Of a stretch of DNA of 53,178 nucleotides, positions 42,052 through 50,365 are shown in pieces. The position numbers were made by a program, and so were the translations under genes. The DNA is from Chloroflexota bacterium. Its GTDB lineage: Bacteria; Chloroflexota; UBA6077; FW602-bin22; CADDYW01. Location of the stretch: NCBI GenBank assembly GCA_021324795.1, contig JAJPIK010000018.1:1-53178 (forward strand), read 5' to 3'. Numbering within the stretch: the first letter of the stretch is position 1; each line of letters opens with the position of its first letter. The notes below the pieces were generated by a model that saw only the letters and a program-made list of their open reading frames with translations, was not told the DNA's origin and made no database searches.

Positions 42052-44304
42052 TCAATGCACTACGGGCTTGATCGGATGCGCCACCGTGTACTCGACGATC
42101 TGACGTCCCAGCGGCGCTGCGAACTCTCCACCAAGCCCGCCACCTTCTAACATCACTAATGCGAGCAAATTAGGATGATCCGGGGGAGTATAACCAACAA
42201 ACCAAGCGTGTGATTTCGTCGTTTCATTCTCGGCCGAGCCGGTCTTCGCCTCCATCGGAATCTTCGAGCCTTTCCAGGCGTAGTAGGCCGTTCCGAGCGG
42301 CGTACTGGTTACTGTGCTCATTCCCTGGGTAATATAGCCGAGATTCTGCGCGGAGACCGGAATCGTCCCCTTTGGCTTGGCACTGTACGATTGGACAACT
42401 GAGCCATCGGGCCCTTTGATTTCAGTAACCAGAACCGGGTTGCGAATCGTCCCATGGTTGGCAATTGTCGAATAGACGTTAGCCATCTGCAAGGGTGTCG
42501 CCAACAGATACCCCTGACCAATCGCCAGGTTCACACCATCGCCATCATACCACGCCTGTCCAATGTTTTTTGCCTTCCAGGCAGGGTCGGGAACCAATCC
42601 GGCCGCCTCGTCGACACCGGTCGCCCCGGTTGGCTGGCCTAGGCCAAACGCCCGGGCAAAGGTCGGAAGAATATTCGGATCGAGCTGGTTCAGGCGAAGT
42701 CCCAGAGTGTAAAAGGTCGGATCGCAGGACCCGGTGAGCGACTGGATCAAGTTCAGCGTTCCCTCGGCCGTCCAGTTATGCAATGTGACTCCGGGGAGGC
42801 CGTTCCAATCGAGTCCGCAATTGAACGTCTCACTTGGCTTGGTCACTCCTTTTTCGAGCGCCGCCGCCATGGTGATGACCTTGAAGATCGAGCCTGTTGG
42901 ATAGAGTCCCTGGGCCGGTCGAAAGAGGAGCGGGTGATCCGGACCGTTTAATTGATTCCACTGGGCGTCGCTCATCCCGAGGACGAACAAGTTGGGATCG
43001 AAAGAAGGATTGCTGGCAAGAGCCAGGATCGTGTTATCCTCCGGATTCATGACGATTATGCTGCCAGGTTTATCGGCAAGAATCTTATTCGCTTCGATCT
43101 GGTAGTTGACGTCAACGCTGGTGATGATCGTATCGCCCGGCACGGCTGGCTTCTGAGCAATCGTTCGCACGACCGAGCCATCTGGATTCACGATGGCGAG
43201 GGTCGCCCCTTTCTGACCGGCGAGATACTTCTCGCCCCAGGACTCCAAGCCGGCCCGACCAACCCAGTCGCCGACGTCGTAGCCTTGCGGCCCGAGTGTT
43301 TTCAGATCCGATTGCTCGACCGGACTGACGTAGCCCACGAAGTCGGCAGTTGCCGAGCCGTAGGGATAGACGCGCCGGACTCGCTCGCGCAAGCTGACGC
43401 CGAGCACGTTCCCGAGCTTTTGCTGAGCGGTCGTCTTGTCACTGTCCGGCAAATCTTTGACTGGGACGAACCAATCAGGCTGGGCATTCGCGTAAAGCTT
43501 CTTGATCGAATCGCTAGGCATTTTCAGATAGTCGCTCAGCGCTTTGAGCATCGCCCCTTCGTCTTTGATCTCGCCGGGCACGATCCCAACGGTCAGAATG
43601 TTGCCATCTTCGGCAAGCACATTGCCATTACGATCCAGAATGCTACCACGTGTCGGGTTCACCGGGTCGTAGCGAACCACCCGATCGGCCGTCAGATCCT
43701 TGAAGATGAGCCCTGGCGTCCAGGCAACCTTCCACTGACCATTCTCCAGGACAAGTGGCAAGGTGTTGTCCTCGGTGACCGGGCCAAGCACCGCCAGGTT
43801 ATACGTCACCGTGATTGGCACCTTTACTGTTGGCGGATTACCACTCGGCGTGAGGTCGACCGGCAACGTTGCGGTGACGACAACGGACGTTTGGTCGATG
43901 CCACTGGCAATGTTCGTATATCGGCCGACAAACTTATCCTGACTAATTGACGCCTGCGCGTCGTGGCTCAGCATCTGATAGAGATCAGTGTACTTGCCCC
44001 CTTCCCAGGCTTTGATGTACTGATCAACTGCCTGCTGAATGACCTGGTTTGATGGAGCTGAATTCGCGGGTTGAACGGTTAGCGCGACCGTGGGAGCTGA
44101 CGTCGGCGGGGGAAGCGTAGCAGTCGCGGACGAAGGGCCTTGCGCCCGAGCCGGCGCAGTCGTTGGCGATACTGGTGCCTCCGTCGGCGTTGGCGCCCCC
44201 CGGTTCGCGATGCCCAGACGACTGCACGCGACAACGAGCACTGCCGTGAGGGTGAGCGCCAGGACAATACCTAACGCACTTCGGCCCGATCGACGAGATC
44301 TCAT
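42052..44304 (-). CDS. Class B penicillin-binding protein with MecA-type N-terminal domain
   Basis: The 750-residue DD-transpeptidase crosslinks peptidoglycan. It has a signal with a lipobox-like VVAC, a Pro/Thr/Ser linker, an NTF2-like MecA_N domain (about 90-215), a dimerisation domain (NPTRGSILDRNGNVLAEDG) and the transpeptidase domain with SIFK (Ser472, Lys475) and KTG (687-689). The SxN triad reads Ser526-Cys-Asp528, so the usual Asn is Asp. ATG at 44304 follows AAGGAG. A TACTGA-CTAT-TCAGTA palindrome sits just upstream. Confidence 0.92.
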   Translation of the reverse strand: MRSRRSGRSALGIVLALTLTAVLVVACSRLGIANRGAPTPTEAPVSPTTAPARAQGPSSATATLPPPTSAPTVALTVQPANSAPSNQVIQQAVDQYIKAWEGGKYTDLYQMLSHDAQASISQDKFVGRYTNIASGIDQTSVVVTATLPVDLTPSGNPPTVKVPITVTYNLAVLGPVTEDNTLPLVLENGQWKVAWTPGLIFKDLTADRVVRYDPVNPTRGSILDRNGNVLAEDGNILTVGIVPGEIKDEGAMLKALSDYLKMPSDSIKKLYANAQPDWFVPVKDLPDSDKTTAQQKLGNVLGVSLRERVRRVYPYGSATADFVGYVSPVEQSDLKTLGPQGYDVGDWVGRAGLESWGEKYLAGQKGATLAIVNPDGSVVRTIAQKPAVPGDTIITSVDVNYQIEANKILADKPGSIIVMNPEDNTILALASNPSFDPNLFVLGMSDAQWNQLNGPDHPLLFRPAQGLYPTGSIFKVITMAAALEKGVTKPSETFNCGLDWNGLPGVTLHNWTAEGTLNLIQSLTGSCDPTFYTLGLRLNQLDPNILPTFARAFGLGQPTGATGVDEAAGLVPDPAWKAKNIGQAWYDGDGVNLAIGQGYLLATPLQMANVYSTIANHGTIRNPVLVTEIKGPDGSVVQSYSAKPKGTIPVSAQNLGYITQGMSTVTSTPLGTAYYAWKGSKIPMEAKTGSAENETTKSHAWFVGYTPPDHPNLLALVMLEGGGLGGEFAAPLGRQIVEYTVAHPIKPVVH

Positions 44305-44314
44305 ATGCACTCCT

Positions 44315-44330
44315 TACTGACTATTCAGTA
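44315..44330. promoter_or_regulatory. 16-bp palindrome between lipoprotein and PBP genes
   Basis: TACTGA (44315-44320), CTAT, TCAGTA (44325-44330) spans the lipoprotein stop codon and ends next to the PBP ribosome-binding site. It could be a protein-binding site or a small RNA hairpin that tunes PBP translation. Confidence 0.4.
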
Positions 44331-44831
44331 TAGAGGCACATGGAACACGTGTGTCAAGTTCGTACTTTCTGAGGAGGCTGCCGCGGGAGTCGGATTAGCG
44401 CTTGGGGTGCTACCCGCGCTTGGCGTGCTGGTAACGCCCGGCGTCGGCGTGGTAGGGGTCACCGTACCAACTTTCAGCGCCCAGGTATGGCTCATCGACG
44501 CGGGATTCGGCTGGTCTTCGATCGAGACGACCGCGCCTACTGCTTCGAAGTTCACCATTGCATGGACAGTAATGTTATGACCGCCGCTCACCTGTCCAGC
44601 GTTCACCGCTTCATGCTTATCCGGATTCACGATCCAGAGCACATACACCTTGCCTGGCGGTGGTGGAGGCACAGTGTAGAAGATCGTCACGTTCGATTGG
44701 TTGGGGTTGGGGTAGATGGCTTCCATGCTAATTGACTTCTCCAGCGCCGAGGTAGTGCAGGCGGTGAGCAAGAGGAGAAGTATCAGTGTGACGGACATGG
44801 CTCGGGCGATGCCCAGTTTGCTCTTCTTCAT
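44325..44831 (-). CDS. Lipoprotein with anti-sigma-K (RskA)-like domain
   Basis: The 168-residue protein has a signal ending in lipobox LTAC, a central beta-rich domain and a Pro/Ser/Thr tail. The motif GKVYVLWIVNPDKHEAVNAG, then VVSIEDQPNPASMS, resembles the extracytoplasmic RskA domain of anti-sigma factors (YxLWlv...G...VsvEP). It lacks the membrane helix and the cytoplasmic sigma-binding part, so it is not a complete anti-sigma factor. The start codon and first six codons lie in a perfect 16-bp hairpin (44815-44854). It is in line with the PBP gene, 20 bp downstream. Confidence 0.8.
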   Translation of the reverse strand: MKKSKLGIARAMSVTLILLLLLTACTTSALEKSISMEAIYPNPNQSNVTIFYTVPPPPPGKVYVLWIVNPDKHEAVNAGQVSGGHNITVHAMVNFEAVGAVVSIEDQPNPASMSHTWALKVGTVTPTTPTPGVTSTPSAGSTPSANPTPAAASSESTNLTHVFHVPLY

Positions 44832-44854
44832 TGCGCTCTGAAGAAGAGCAAACT
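44815..44854 (-). promoter_or_regulatory. 16-bp perfect hairpin spanning the start codon of the lipoprotein gene
   Basis: The arms 44815-44830 and 44839-44854 are perfectly complementary with an 8-nt loop. On the mRNA the 5' arm comes first, the loop holds the GAGCGCA spacer, and the ATG at 44831-44829 enters the 3' arm. The structure would hide the start codon from ribosomes. Confidence 0.75.
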
Positions 44855-44879
44855 ACATACCGGGCACCGCTCGATCGAC

Positions 44880-46019
44880 TTACCAGTTGGTGAAAGAGCC
44901 GTCCAGTCGACTGAGGCGAACGTGCTCGCGCATCTGCCATGGATGCTTGCGCGCGGCTTCGCGATCGAATTCAATCCCGAGTCCGGGTTGGGTTGGCGGC
45001 AGCAGGTAGCCGTCCTTCCATTCGGGCTGGACGGGGATCACATCGATCAAGAGCGTCCCCGGCTTGCGCGGCTGTTCTTGAACCCCGAAGTTGCTGCAAG
45101 CCAGATTGACGTGGAGACAGGCCGTCGAGGAAACCGGGCCTAAAGGATTGTGGGTCACCAGTTTGATGTAGTGGGTCTCTGCCCATCCGATGACCTTGCG
45201 TGCCTCGGTGATGCCGCCGACGATGCAGAGATCAACCCGCGCGTAGTCGATCAGGTCGTTTTCAATGACCTCCTTGAACTCCCACTTGTTCGCAAAATGC
45301 TCGCCGGCGGCGATCGGCACCGCCGTTTGCTGACGAATCAAGCGGTAGCTACTTGGATTCTCGGAGCGTACCGGATCCTCGATGAAATAGGGGCGATATT
45401 GCTCAGACGCCCGACAAAGCTGGATCGAGTCAATTGGATCGAGCCGGGTGTGGACGTCAAAGCAGATCTCGATCTCGTCGCCCACTGCTTTGCGGACAGC
45501 CTCCATTTGTCGGAGCGCCGCGCGAATCGCTGGCTGTGGCTCGAGAATATTGCCATCTTGTGGCAATCCCCAGCGCACGAACTTCCAACCCTCTTCTCTC
45601 GTCCGGAGGCAGCTTTCGACCAGCGGCTCAATCTCCATGGCGTGGCCAACGTTGTGTGGATAGCAGACAACGCGCTCACGTACGAGCCCGCCGAGCAGGT
45701 CGTAGACCGGAACACCCAGTGCTTTCCCACGAATATCCCAGAGCGCGATGTCAATGCCCGAGAGCACACTCGCCGCGATCCGGCCAGCCGGGAAAAAGCC
45801 GCCGCGGAATAGCACCTGCCAGAGGTGCTCAATCCGCCGCGGATCCTGGCCGATCAGCAATGGCTTGAAGTGCTCGATCACCCCGAGATGAGCGTGCTCG
45901 CGATTGCCGATGCCGCATTCGCCAACCCCGTAGATGCCCTCGTCGGTGTCAACGACGATGAAGAAAAAGTTGCGCCCATTCGATCCAACCGGGTAGCCTT
46001 CGACGTTGGTAATCTTCAC
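44880..46019 (-). CDS. Enolase-superfamily dehydratase, galactonate-dehydratase-like
   Basis: The 379-residue protein has intact metal ligands (CFDVHTRLD, FIEDPVRSE, AAGEHFANK) and a catalytic His in THNPLGPVS, the arrangement of DgoD-like dehydratases that convert sugar acids to 2-keto-3-deoxy acids. GTG at 46019 follows GGGGAGGAG. A TATAAT at 46065-46060 marks a possible promoter. It is the second acid-sugar dehydratase in the window and is followed by the lipoprotein/PBP/glpD genes. Confidence 0.9.
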   Translation of the reverse strand: MKITNVEGYPVGSNGRNFFFIVVDTDEGIYGVGECGIGNREHAHLGVIEHFKPLLIGQDPRRIEHLWQVLFRGGFFPAGRIAASVLSGIDIALWDIRGKALGVPVYDLLGGLVRERVVCYPHNVGHAMEIEPLVESCLRTREEGWKFVRWGLPQDGNILEPQPAIRAALRQMEAVRKAVGDEIEICFDVHTRLDPIDSIQLCRASEQYRPYFIEDPVRSENPSSYRLIRQQTAVPIAAGEHFANKWEFKEVIENDLIDYARVDLCIVGGITEARKVIGWAETHYIKLVTHNPLGPVSSTACLHVNLACSNFGVQEQPRKPGTLLIDVIPVQPEWKDGYLLPPTQPGLGIEFDREAARKHPWQMREHVRLSRLDGSFTNW

Positions 46020-46059
46020 CTGACTCCTCCCCAAATCGTTTCGAGAGTCAACCGGGCTG

Positions 46060-46065
46060 ATTATA
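46060..46065 (-). promoter_or_regulatory. Possible -10 of the galactonate-dehydratase-like gene
   Basis: A perfect TATAAT on the minus strand lies 41 bp upstream of the GTG start, but the -35 is weak. Confidence 0.35.
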
Positions 46066-46123
46066 CGCGATACCTAGCCACCATCGGGAGGGACATCAAT
46101 GCTCGTGCTCGGCGAAATGCCGT

Positions 46124-48187
46124 TCAGCACCGCGTTTCGCGCACCTTTCGTGTGGTTTCGTGGCTTTCGTGGTCCAAACTCCCGTCGCGCCAAGTCTGAA
46201 ACATCCGGTAAATTGCTGGCGCCCCGATCAGTTCGGAAGAAGGGTCAGACAAGTCAAATCGTGCCGGGAAGAGCAGGAAAGGCTGGTTTTGCAGGCCGCC
46301 TAATCCCCCGTGCGAGCCAACCAGTTCTTCGAAGGCAGCCACTTCGCCAGTCACGGGATCGTAGAGGCTATTCACGACGAGGTCTCCCTGGCAGGGGTAC
46401 ACGCTTACTTCCTGCAAATGGCGAGCGGCGTTTGGCCCAAAGGGTGCCAAGGGATCAGTTCCCTCGAGCGAACCGTCTTGCAGATAATGGGCTCCGCACT
46501 TGCCCAGCACAACCGGTCCTCTCGACTCTGACCAGGCCATGACGAATCCAATGCCAGGGTGCTCGACCAGACCACGCACCAAGCCGGGAAAGCGACTTTC
46601 AATCGCTTCGAGTGTCAGTCGCTCTGGCCACTCCGTAAAGTAAATCAACCCCAGGTTACCCGAGGCGCAGACTACGGTCCGGTGACGGTTCCGAGCGTCA
46701 GCTTTCGGGCGGCGCCTCAGGTCGATTAGGCCGTCAGACGTTCGCGAGCGGAGCGCCCGGCGAAGAATCCGTGCCCGGTTGCGTTCCGCACGGGCAAGCT
46801 GGCTGACCAGCACGTTGATTCGCTCGATGCCTTCGTCATGGTGAGTAGCCGGGGCCGGCGCATACTCCGCGGAGAGCAGCGAGGTCACGAGATCATGGAG
46901 AGTAATGCCGTAGCGCTGTCGAAACGTCGCGCCCTGGCTTTGCCCGTGGTCGGAGAGCACGACGACATCATAGCGTCGAGGAGCAAGCTCGCACGCTTTG
47001 CTAACCCACCGGATCTGCCCATCGATCTGGTGAAGCACGCGAATTGCATCGGGTCGATCGATACCCGAATGGTGGGCAACCTCGTCGTAGCTTACCAGCG
47101 TGCTGTATGCGACTTCGATTCCCTCGAACATCTTCTGAATCAACAGATAACAGCTCAGATCAGGAAGCAAAGCAGTCGTCAGCGCCCGGATCAGGGGGTA
47201 GGGAAAACGGCGCTCCACCCGCGGCAGCACGTTGCGACGGCGCTGCTGCCATGCCTCCCAGATTTCGACGACAACCTCAATCGCCATCTTGATCAGTCCA
47301 CGCTGCAGGTTGTAGGCATTGGCAAAGTAGCCAAAGAGATCCTCGGACTGAGATACCGCGACGCGTACCTGGCTCGCCAGGGTGCTCATCGTCAGCACAA
47401 CGTCCGGTGCATCGCCGTGCGCCCAGTTGTTGACGCTAAATCCACCCTTGCACAGCAGACCGCGTCCGTTGGCGATACCTTTGAGCATCTCGGCAGCATC
47501 TGGGGGGTGTCCCGAGACGAGGAGCCGCTGCTTCTTCTTGTCGTAAAAGCGAAACGCCGGGATGTTGTGATGACTGCCGTGGAGAATGCCTGCCTGCATC
47601 GCCGAGGTTTGAGCAGGAAGACCGGTGTCCCACCGGACGAGTCGATACTCGCCGGACTCGAGCCACGCTCCCAACGTGGGCAGGTGACCATCCTCGATCG
47701 CCTGGCGAAGCACCGGCTCGGAAAGCCCGTCGATCTCGATCAGAATTAGCCCGGGCGTCGTCAATTGCTCAGGAGACGGACTCTTCCGTGCAAACCGCTT
47801 GATTACCTGATACTCGTGGAGCTGTTCGTCGGCACCCATGAGGATACTGCTGGACACCAACAGGTTCGCGGCCGCCAACACGAACGAGATCACGATCGCT
47901 GTGAACAGGTTCGCGACCTGAAAGCCCGGGTCGATCCAGCTCGCGACGAGGACGAGCACTCCATTCAGGATGATCGCCAAACCGCCAAACGTCAGCACGG
48001 TCAAGGGAAGAGTGAGGCGAACGATGATCGGACGCACCGCCGAGTTCAGAATCGAGAGGATCACCACGCCGACAACAGCAGAGAAAACGCTGCGCAGCTT
48101 GAAATCGGGCAGGATAACGTCGCAGAGCCACAAAACTAGCACCGAGACCGCCAGATTCACAGTGAGATGTTTCGCGGTGATCAACAC
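46124..48187 (-). CDS. Holin-like membrane domain fused to a type I phosphodiesterase
   Basis: The 687-residue protein starts with four hydrophobic helices (NLAVSVLVLWLCDVILPDF and following) of the phage-holin/YvlD type, then a large alkaline-phosphatase-like domain of the nucleotide pyrophosphatase family: LILIEIDGLSEPVL, GLPAQTSAMQAGIL (nucleophile region), VSYDEVAHHSGID, and VVLSDHGQSQG. It is probably a membrane-anchored hydrolase of phosphodiesters. The start GTG at 48187 overlaps the upstream gene; upstream open frame is its shadow. The last 15 residues are encoded by a TTTCGTG repeat. Confidence 0.85.
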   Translation of the reverse strand: MLITAKHLTVNLAVSVLVLWLCDVILPDFKLRSVFSAVVGVVILSILNSAVRPIIVRLTLPLTVLTFGGLAIILNGVLVLVASWIDPGFQVANLFTAIVISFVLAAANLLVSSSILMGADEQLHEYQVIKRFARKSPSPEQLTTPGLILIEIDGLSEPVLRQAIEDGHLPTLGAWLESGEYRLVRWDTGLPAQTSAMQAGILHGSHHNIPAFRFYDKKKQRLLVSGHPPDAAEMLKGIANGRGLLCKGGFSVNNWAHGDAPDVVLTMSTLASQVRVAVSQSEDLFGYFANAYNLQRGLIKMAIEVVVEIWEAWQQRRRNVLPRVERRFPYPLIRALTTALLPDLSCYLLIQKMFEGIEVAYSTLVSYDEVAHHSGIDRPDAIRVLHQIDGQIRWVSKACELAPRRYDVVVLSDHGQSQGATFRQRYGITLHDLVTSLLSAEYAPAPATHHDEGIERINVLVSQLARAERNRARILRRALRSRTSDGLIDLRRRPKADARNRHRTVVCASGNLGLIYFTEWPERLTLEAIESRFPGLVRGLVEHPGIGFVMAWSESRGPVVLGKCGAHYLQDGSLEGTDPLAPFGPNAARHLQEVSVYPCQGDLVVNSLYDPVTGEVAAFEELVGSHGGLGGLQNQPFLLFPARFDLSDPSSELIGAPAIYRMFQTWRDGSLDHESHETTRKVRETRC
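46134..46173. repeat. TTTCGTG direct repeat at the 3' end of the phosphodiesterase gene
   Basis: Three TTTCGTG units (46146-46152, 46156-46162, 46165-46171), each 9-10 bp apart, with a TTTCGCG relative just before. This matches the CACGAAA-type dispersed repeat found in many genomes. Here it lies inside the coding frame and supplies the C-terminus DHESHETTRKVRE. Confidence 0.6.
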
Positions 48188-48945
48188 GGTGCGTACCCGT
48201 TGGCATCCGCGCTGACCTGATTTGCCGCCTGGCAGGTTTGCCAGGCAAGATCCACGATCACCGGTAAATGGTCGGAACCGGCGTCTGCGCCAACTCGGGC
48301 GCTCACCGCTCGCAAGTGCGGCGAATGCCAGACGTAATCGATGCGCAGCACAGGCACGAGTGGCAACCGACCGTAACGGCGTGGATAGGTGAAACCCGCT
48401 CCCTGGCCCGCCTCGCGAAACGAATCGACGAACCCAGCCGCCACCAGCCGGGCGTGGTAGGCGTGCCAATCGAGCATGTTGAAGTCCCCCAGGAGGAGGG
48501 TCGGTTCATCGGTCACCGCGATCCGCAAAAGCTCGCCAAATTGCGCGATGGTATCGCTGGTAAAGTGGTAGCCCGTCCGGTGCCACCGGGGTGGCGGGGG
48601 ATGGGCGATGACCACGCGCAGCTCACGTTCGGCGACCTCGACCGTCGCCAAAAAATCCGGGCGGCCCGGATGCAGATCGAGCGACCGCGCCGATCGGATC
48701 GGATAGCGGCTGATCAACGCTTTGCCGGGAATACCGTCGCCCTCGTGCACTTGATAGGGGTACTCGCCCGCGAGGGCCACTCGGATCCCGGCCGCCTGGA
48801 ACGCCGTTGCTTCGACCAGACCGATAATATCGGCCCTGGACCGCCGCAAGCAAGCCACTAGCCGCGCCGGACTGGCAAGGCCGTTGCCAACGTTAAAGCT
48901 CACGATGGTCAGTCGTGGCTCGCCAAACTCCGTGTCGTTCTTCAC
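48181..48945 (-). CDS. Endonuclease/exonuclease/phosphatase-family protein
   Basis: The 254-residue enzyme has the fold's motifs in order: VSFNVGNG, IIGLVEAT (metal Glu), PGKALISRYPI, VVIAHPPPP, LLGDFNMLDWH, LRIDYVWHS and AGSDHLPVIVD. It should cut phosphodiester bonds in nucleic acids or phospholipid head groups. No signal peptide is seen. The GTG start has a modest site. Its stop overlaps the start of the holin-phosphodiesterase gene by seven bases, so the two hydrolases are coupled. Confidence 0.9.
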   Translation of the reverse strand: MKNDTEFGEPRLTIVSFNVGNGLASPARLVACLRRSRADIIGLVEATAFQAAGIRVALAGEYPYQVHEGDGIPGKALISRYPIRSARSLDLHPGRPDFLATVEVAERELRVVIAHPPPPRWHRTGYHFTSDTIAQFGELLRIAVTDEPTLLLGDFNMLDWHAYHARLVAAGFVDSFREAGQGAGFTYPRRYGRLPLVPVLRIDYVWHSPHLRAVSARVGADAGSDHLPVIVDLAWQTCQAANQVSADANGYAPC

Positions 48946-49112
48946 CGGTGTGCTCCGTCGAGCCAGTCAAACATGTCAGAACGTTTGTAAGTTTACCATC
49001 AAGCACAGAGGTGCGACGGTTAGGCCCGCATCTTGAATTCTTCCGCGGTCCCGCTTACCATTGGCCCAGAGTCGTCAAGCGTCAGTCACGCGCGAATCGA
49101 GGTCGGGTAGCG

Positions 49113-49988
49113 TTGGAAAGTCAGATCCGCGGCATCTTTCCGATTGTTTATACGCCCTATGACACCAACGGGAGAATCGACGAGGACGACCTGCAGAGTC
49201 TGGTCGATTATCTGATCGCGCAGGGAACGCACGGTCTGGCTGCGGTCGGTGGGGCGAGCGAATGCCACAAGCTGACCATTGCCGAGCGGAAGTGGCTCGC
49301 CGAGAAGACGATTCAAGCTGCTCGAGGGCGCGTGCCAGTGCTGGTTGGCACCTCGGCCACCAACCTTTCTGATTCCGTCGAACTCACCCGGCACGCCAAC
49401 GAAAATGGCGCCGTCGGCACCTTCTGCACGCCGCCCTTACACGGCGGACGGACCTCTGAGACGCTCCGCGTATTTTACGGTGCTCTCGCTCGGGCCAGTA
49501 CCCTACCCGTGCTCATCCAGGATGCCCAGGTCATCGTCCCGCCAACGGTGATCGCCCAATTGGGCGAGGAGTTTCCGAATCTGCGCTGGGTGAAAGAAGA
49601 AGCCACCGACTCCGGCCATCGCATTACCGAGTTGCAGCGCCTTTGCAAAGCCGGCGTTACGATTATGTCGGGGGGATCCTACCTCCTCGACGATCTGGCT
49701 CGGGGCGCGGTGGGCGCAATTCCGGGGAGCGTTGGCGTTGGCGACCTTGTCCGCGCCTACAATCTCTTCGCCGCTGGAGATCTGACCGGAGCGCGCGCTG
49801 CCTACAACCACTTCCTGCCCCTATCGTTCTTCCGCAAGCAGTTTCCACTCGCGGCAAGTAAAGAAGTGCTCCGACGCATCGGGGTCATCAAGAACGCGCA
49901 CTTGCGCGAGCCCAAGGACCAGATTCTCGACGAGCAGGACTTACGTGAGCTCGCGGCGATCATGGAAACCATGGGTCCGCCCTACTGA
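49113..49988 (+). CDS. DHDPS/N-acetylneuraminate lyase family aldolase
   Basis: The 291-residue (beta/alpha)8 enzyme should form or split a bond to pyruvate through a Schiff base. Seen: GIFPIVYTPYDTNGRIDEDDL, AVGGASECHKLT, VLVGTSATN, RWVKEEATDSG with the Schiff-base Lys161, and IMSGG. The usual Pro-Tyr-Tyr of the catalytic triad reads TPPLHGG, so the general-acid Tyr appears missing and the reaction may differ. A 2-keto-3-deoxy sugar acid is a plausible substrate given the nearby dehydratases. TTG at 49113 is the likely start. Confidence 0.88.
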   Translation: MESQIRGIFPIVYTPYDTNGRIDEDDLQSLVDYLIAQGTHGLAAVGGASECHKLTIAERKWLAEKTIQAARGRVPVLVGTSATNLSDSVELTRHANENGAVGTFCTPPLHGGRTSETLRVFYGALARASTLPVLIQDAQVIVPPTVIAQLGEEFPNLRWVKEEATDSGHRITELQRLCKAGVTIMSGGSYLLDDLARGAVGAIPGSVGVGDLVRAYNLFAAGDLTGARAAYNHFLPLSFFRKQFPLAASKEVLRRIGVIKNAHLREPKDQILDEQDLRELAAIMETMGPPY

Positions 49989-50005
49989 AGCCGAGGGGAG
50001 GTCCG

Positions 50006-50365
50006 GTGACAAGTCATCAATCGGCGACTGGGACGATCGATCGTCTAGTGATGGCCATCGTCAATCCCGACGATGCTGGACCGCTTACCGATCGCTTGAT
50101 CGAGGCGGGCTTTCGGATCACGCGCCTCGACAGCGCCGGGGGCTTCCTCCGTCGAGGGAACGCAACGTTGCTTATGGGCATCCCGGAAAGCCAGCTCAAT
50201 ACGCTGCTTTCGATCATCCAAACCGAATGTAGCACTCGTACCGTGCTCGCCTACGACCTCTTCGTCCAATCCACGCCGGACATGCTGCCGGCGGTGCCAA
50301 TCGAAGTCGAAATCGGCGGCGCCACGGTTTTCGTGATCGAGGTCGATCAGGTGATTGCACTCTAA
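50006..50365 (+). CDS. darA: PII-like cyclic-di-AMP receptor
   Basis: The 119-residue protein matches the DarA/CdaR (DUF970) family that binds cyclic di-AMP as a trimer and controls unknown targets. Conserved marks: VMAIVNPDDAGPL, FRITRLDSAGGFLRRGN, TLLMGIPESQL, and PIEVEIGGATVFVIEVDQV. GTG at 50006 follows GGGGAGG. It starts 17 bp after the aldolase gene on the same strand. Its last bases overlap the end of the convergent ThDP enzyme gene. Confidence 0.93.
   Translation: MTSHQSATGTIDRLVMAIVNPDDAGPLTDRLIEAGFRITRLDSAGGFLRRGNATLLMGIPESQLNTLLSIIQTECSTRTVLAYDLFVQSTPDMLPAVPIEVEIGGATVFVIEVDQVIAL

Noticed and set aside
42952..43950. 332-aa plus-strand frame opposite the penicillin-binding protein
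   Set aside because: No recognisable motif; the minus strand carries intact SIFK and KTG motifs.
46124..46531. Phage origin for the holin-like protein
   Set aside because: The holin-type domain belongs to a chromosomal YvlD-like family, is fused to a phosphodiesterase, and no lysis or phage genes are near.
46838..47749. 303-aa plus-strand frame opposite the phosphodiesterase
   Set aside because: Antisense shadow of a gene with clear catalytic motifs.
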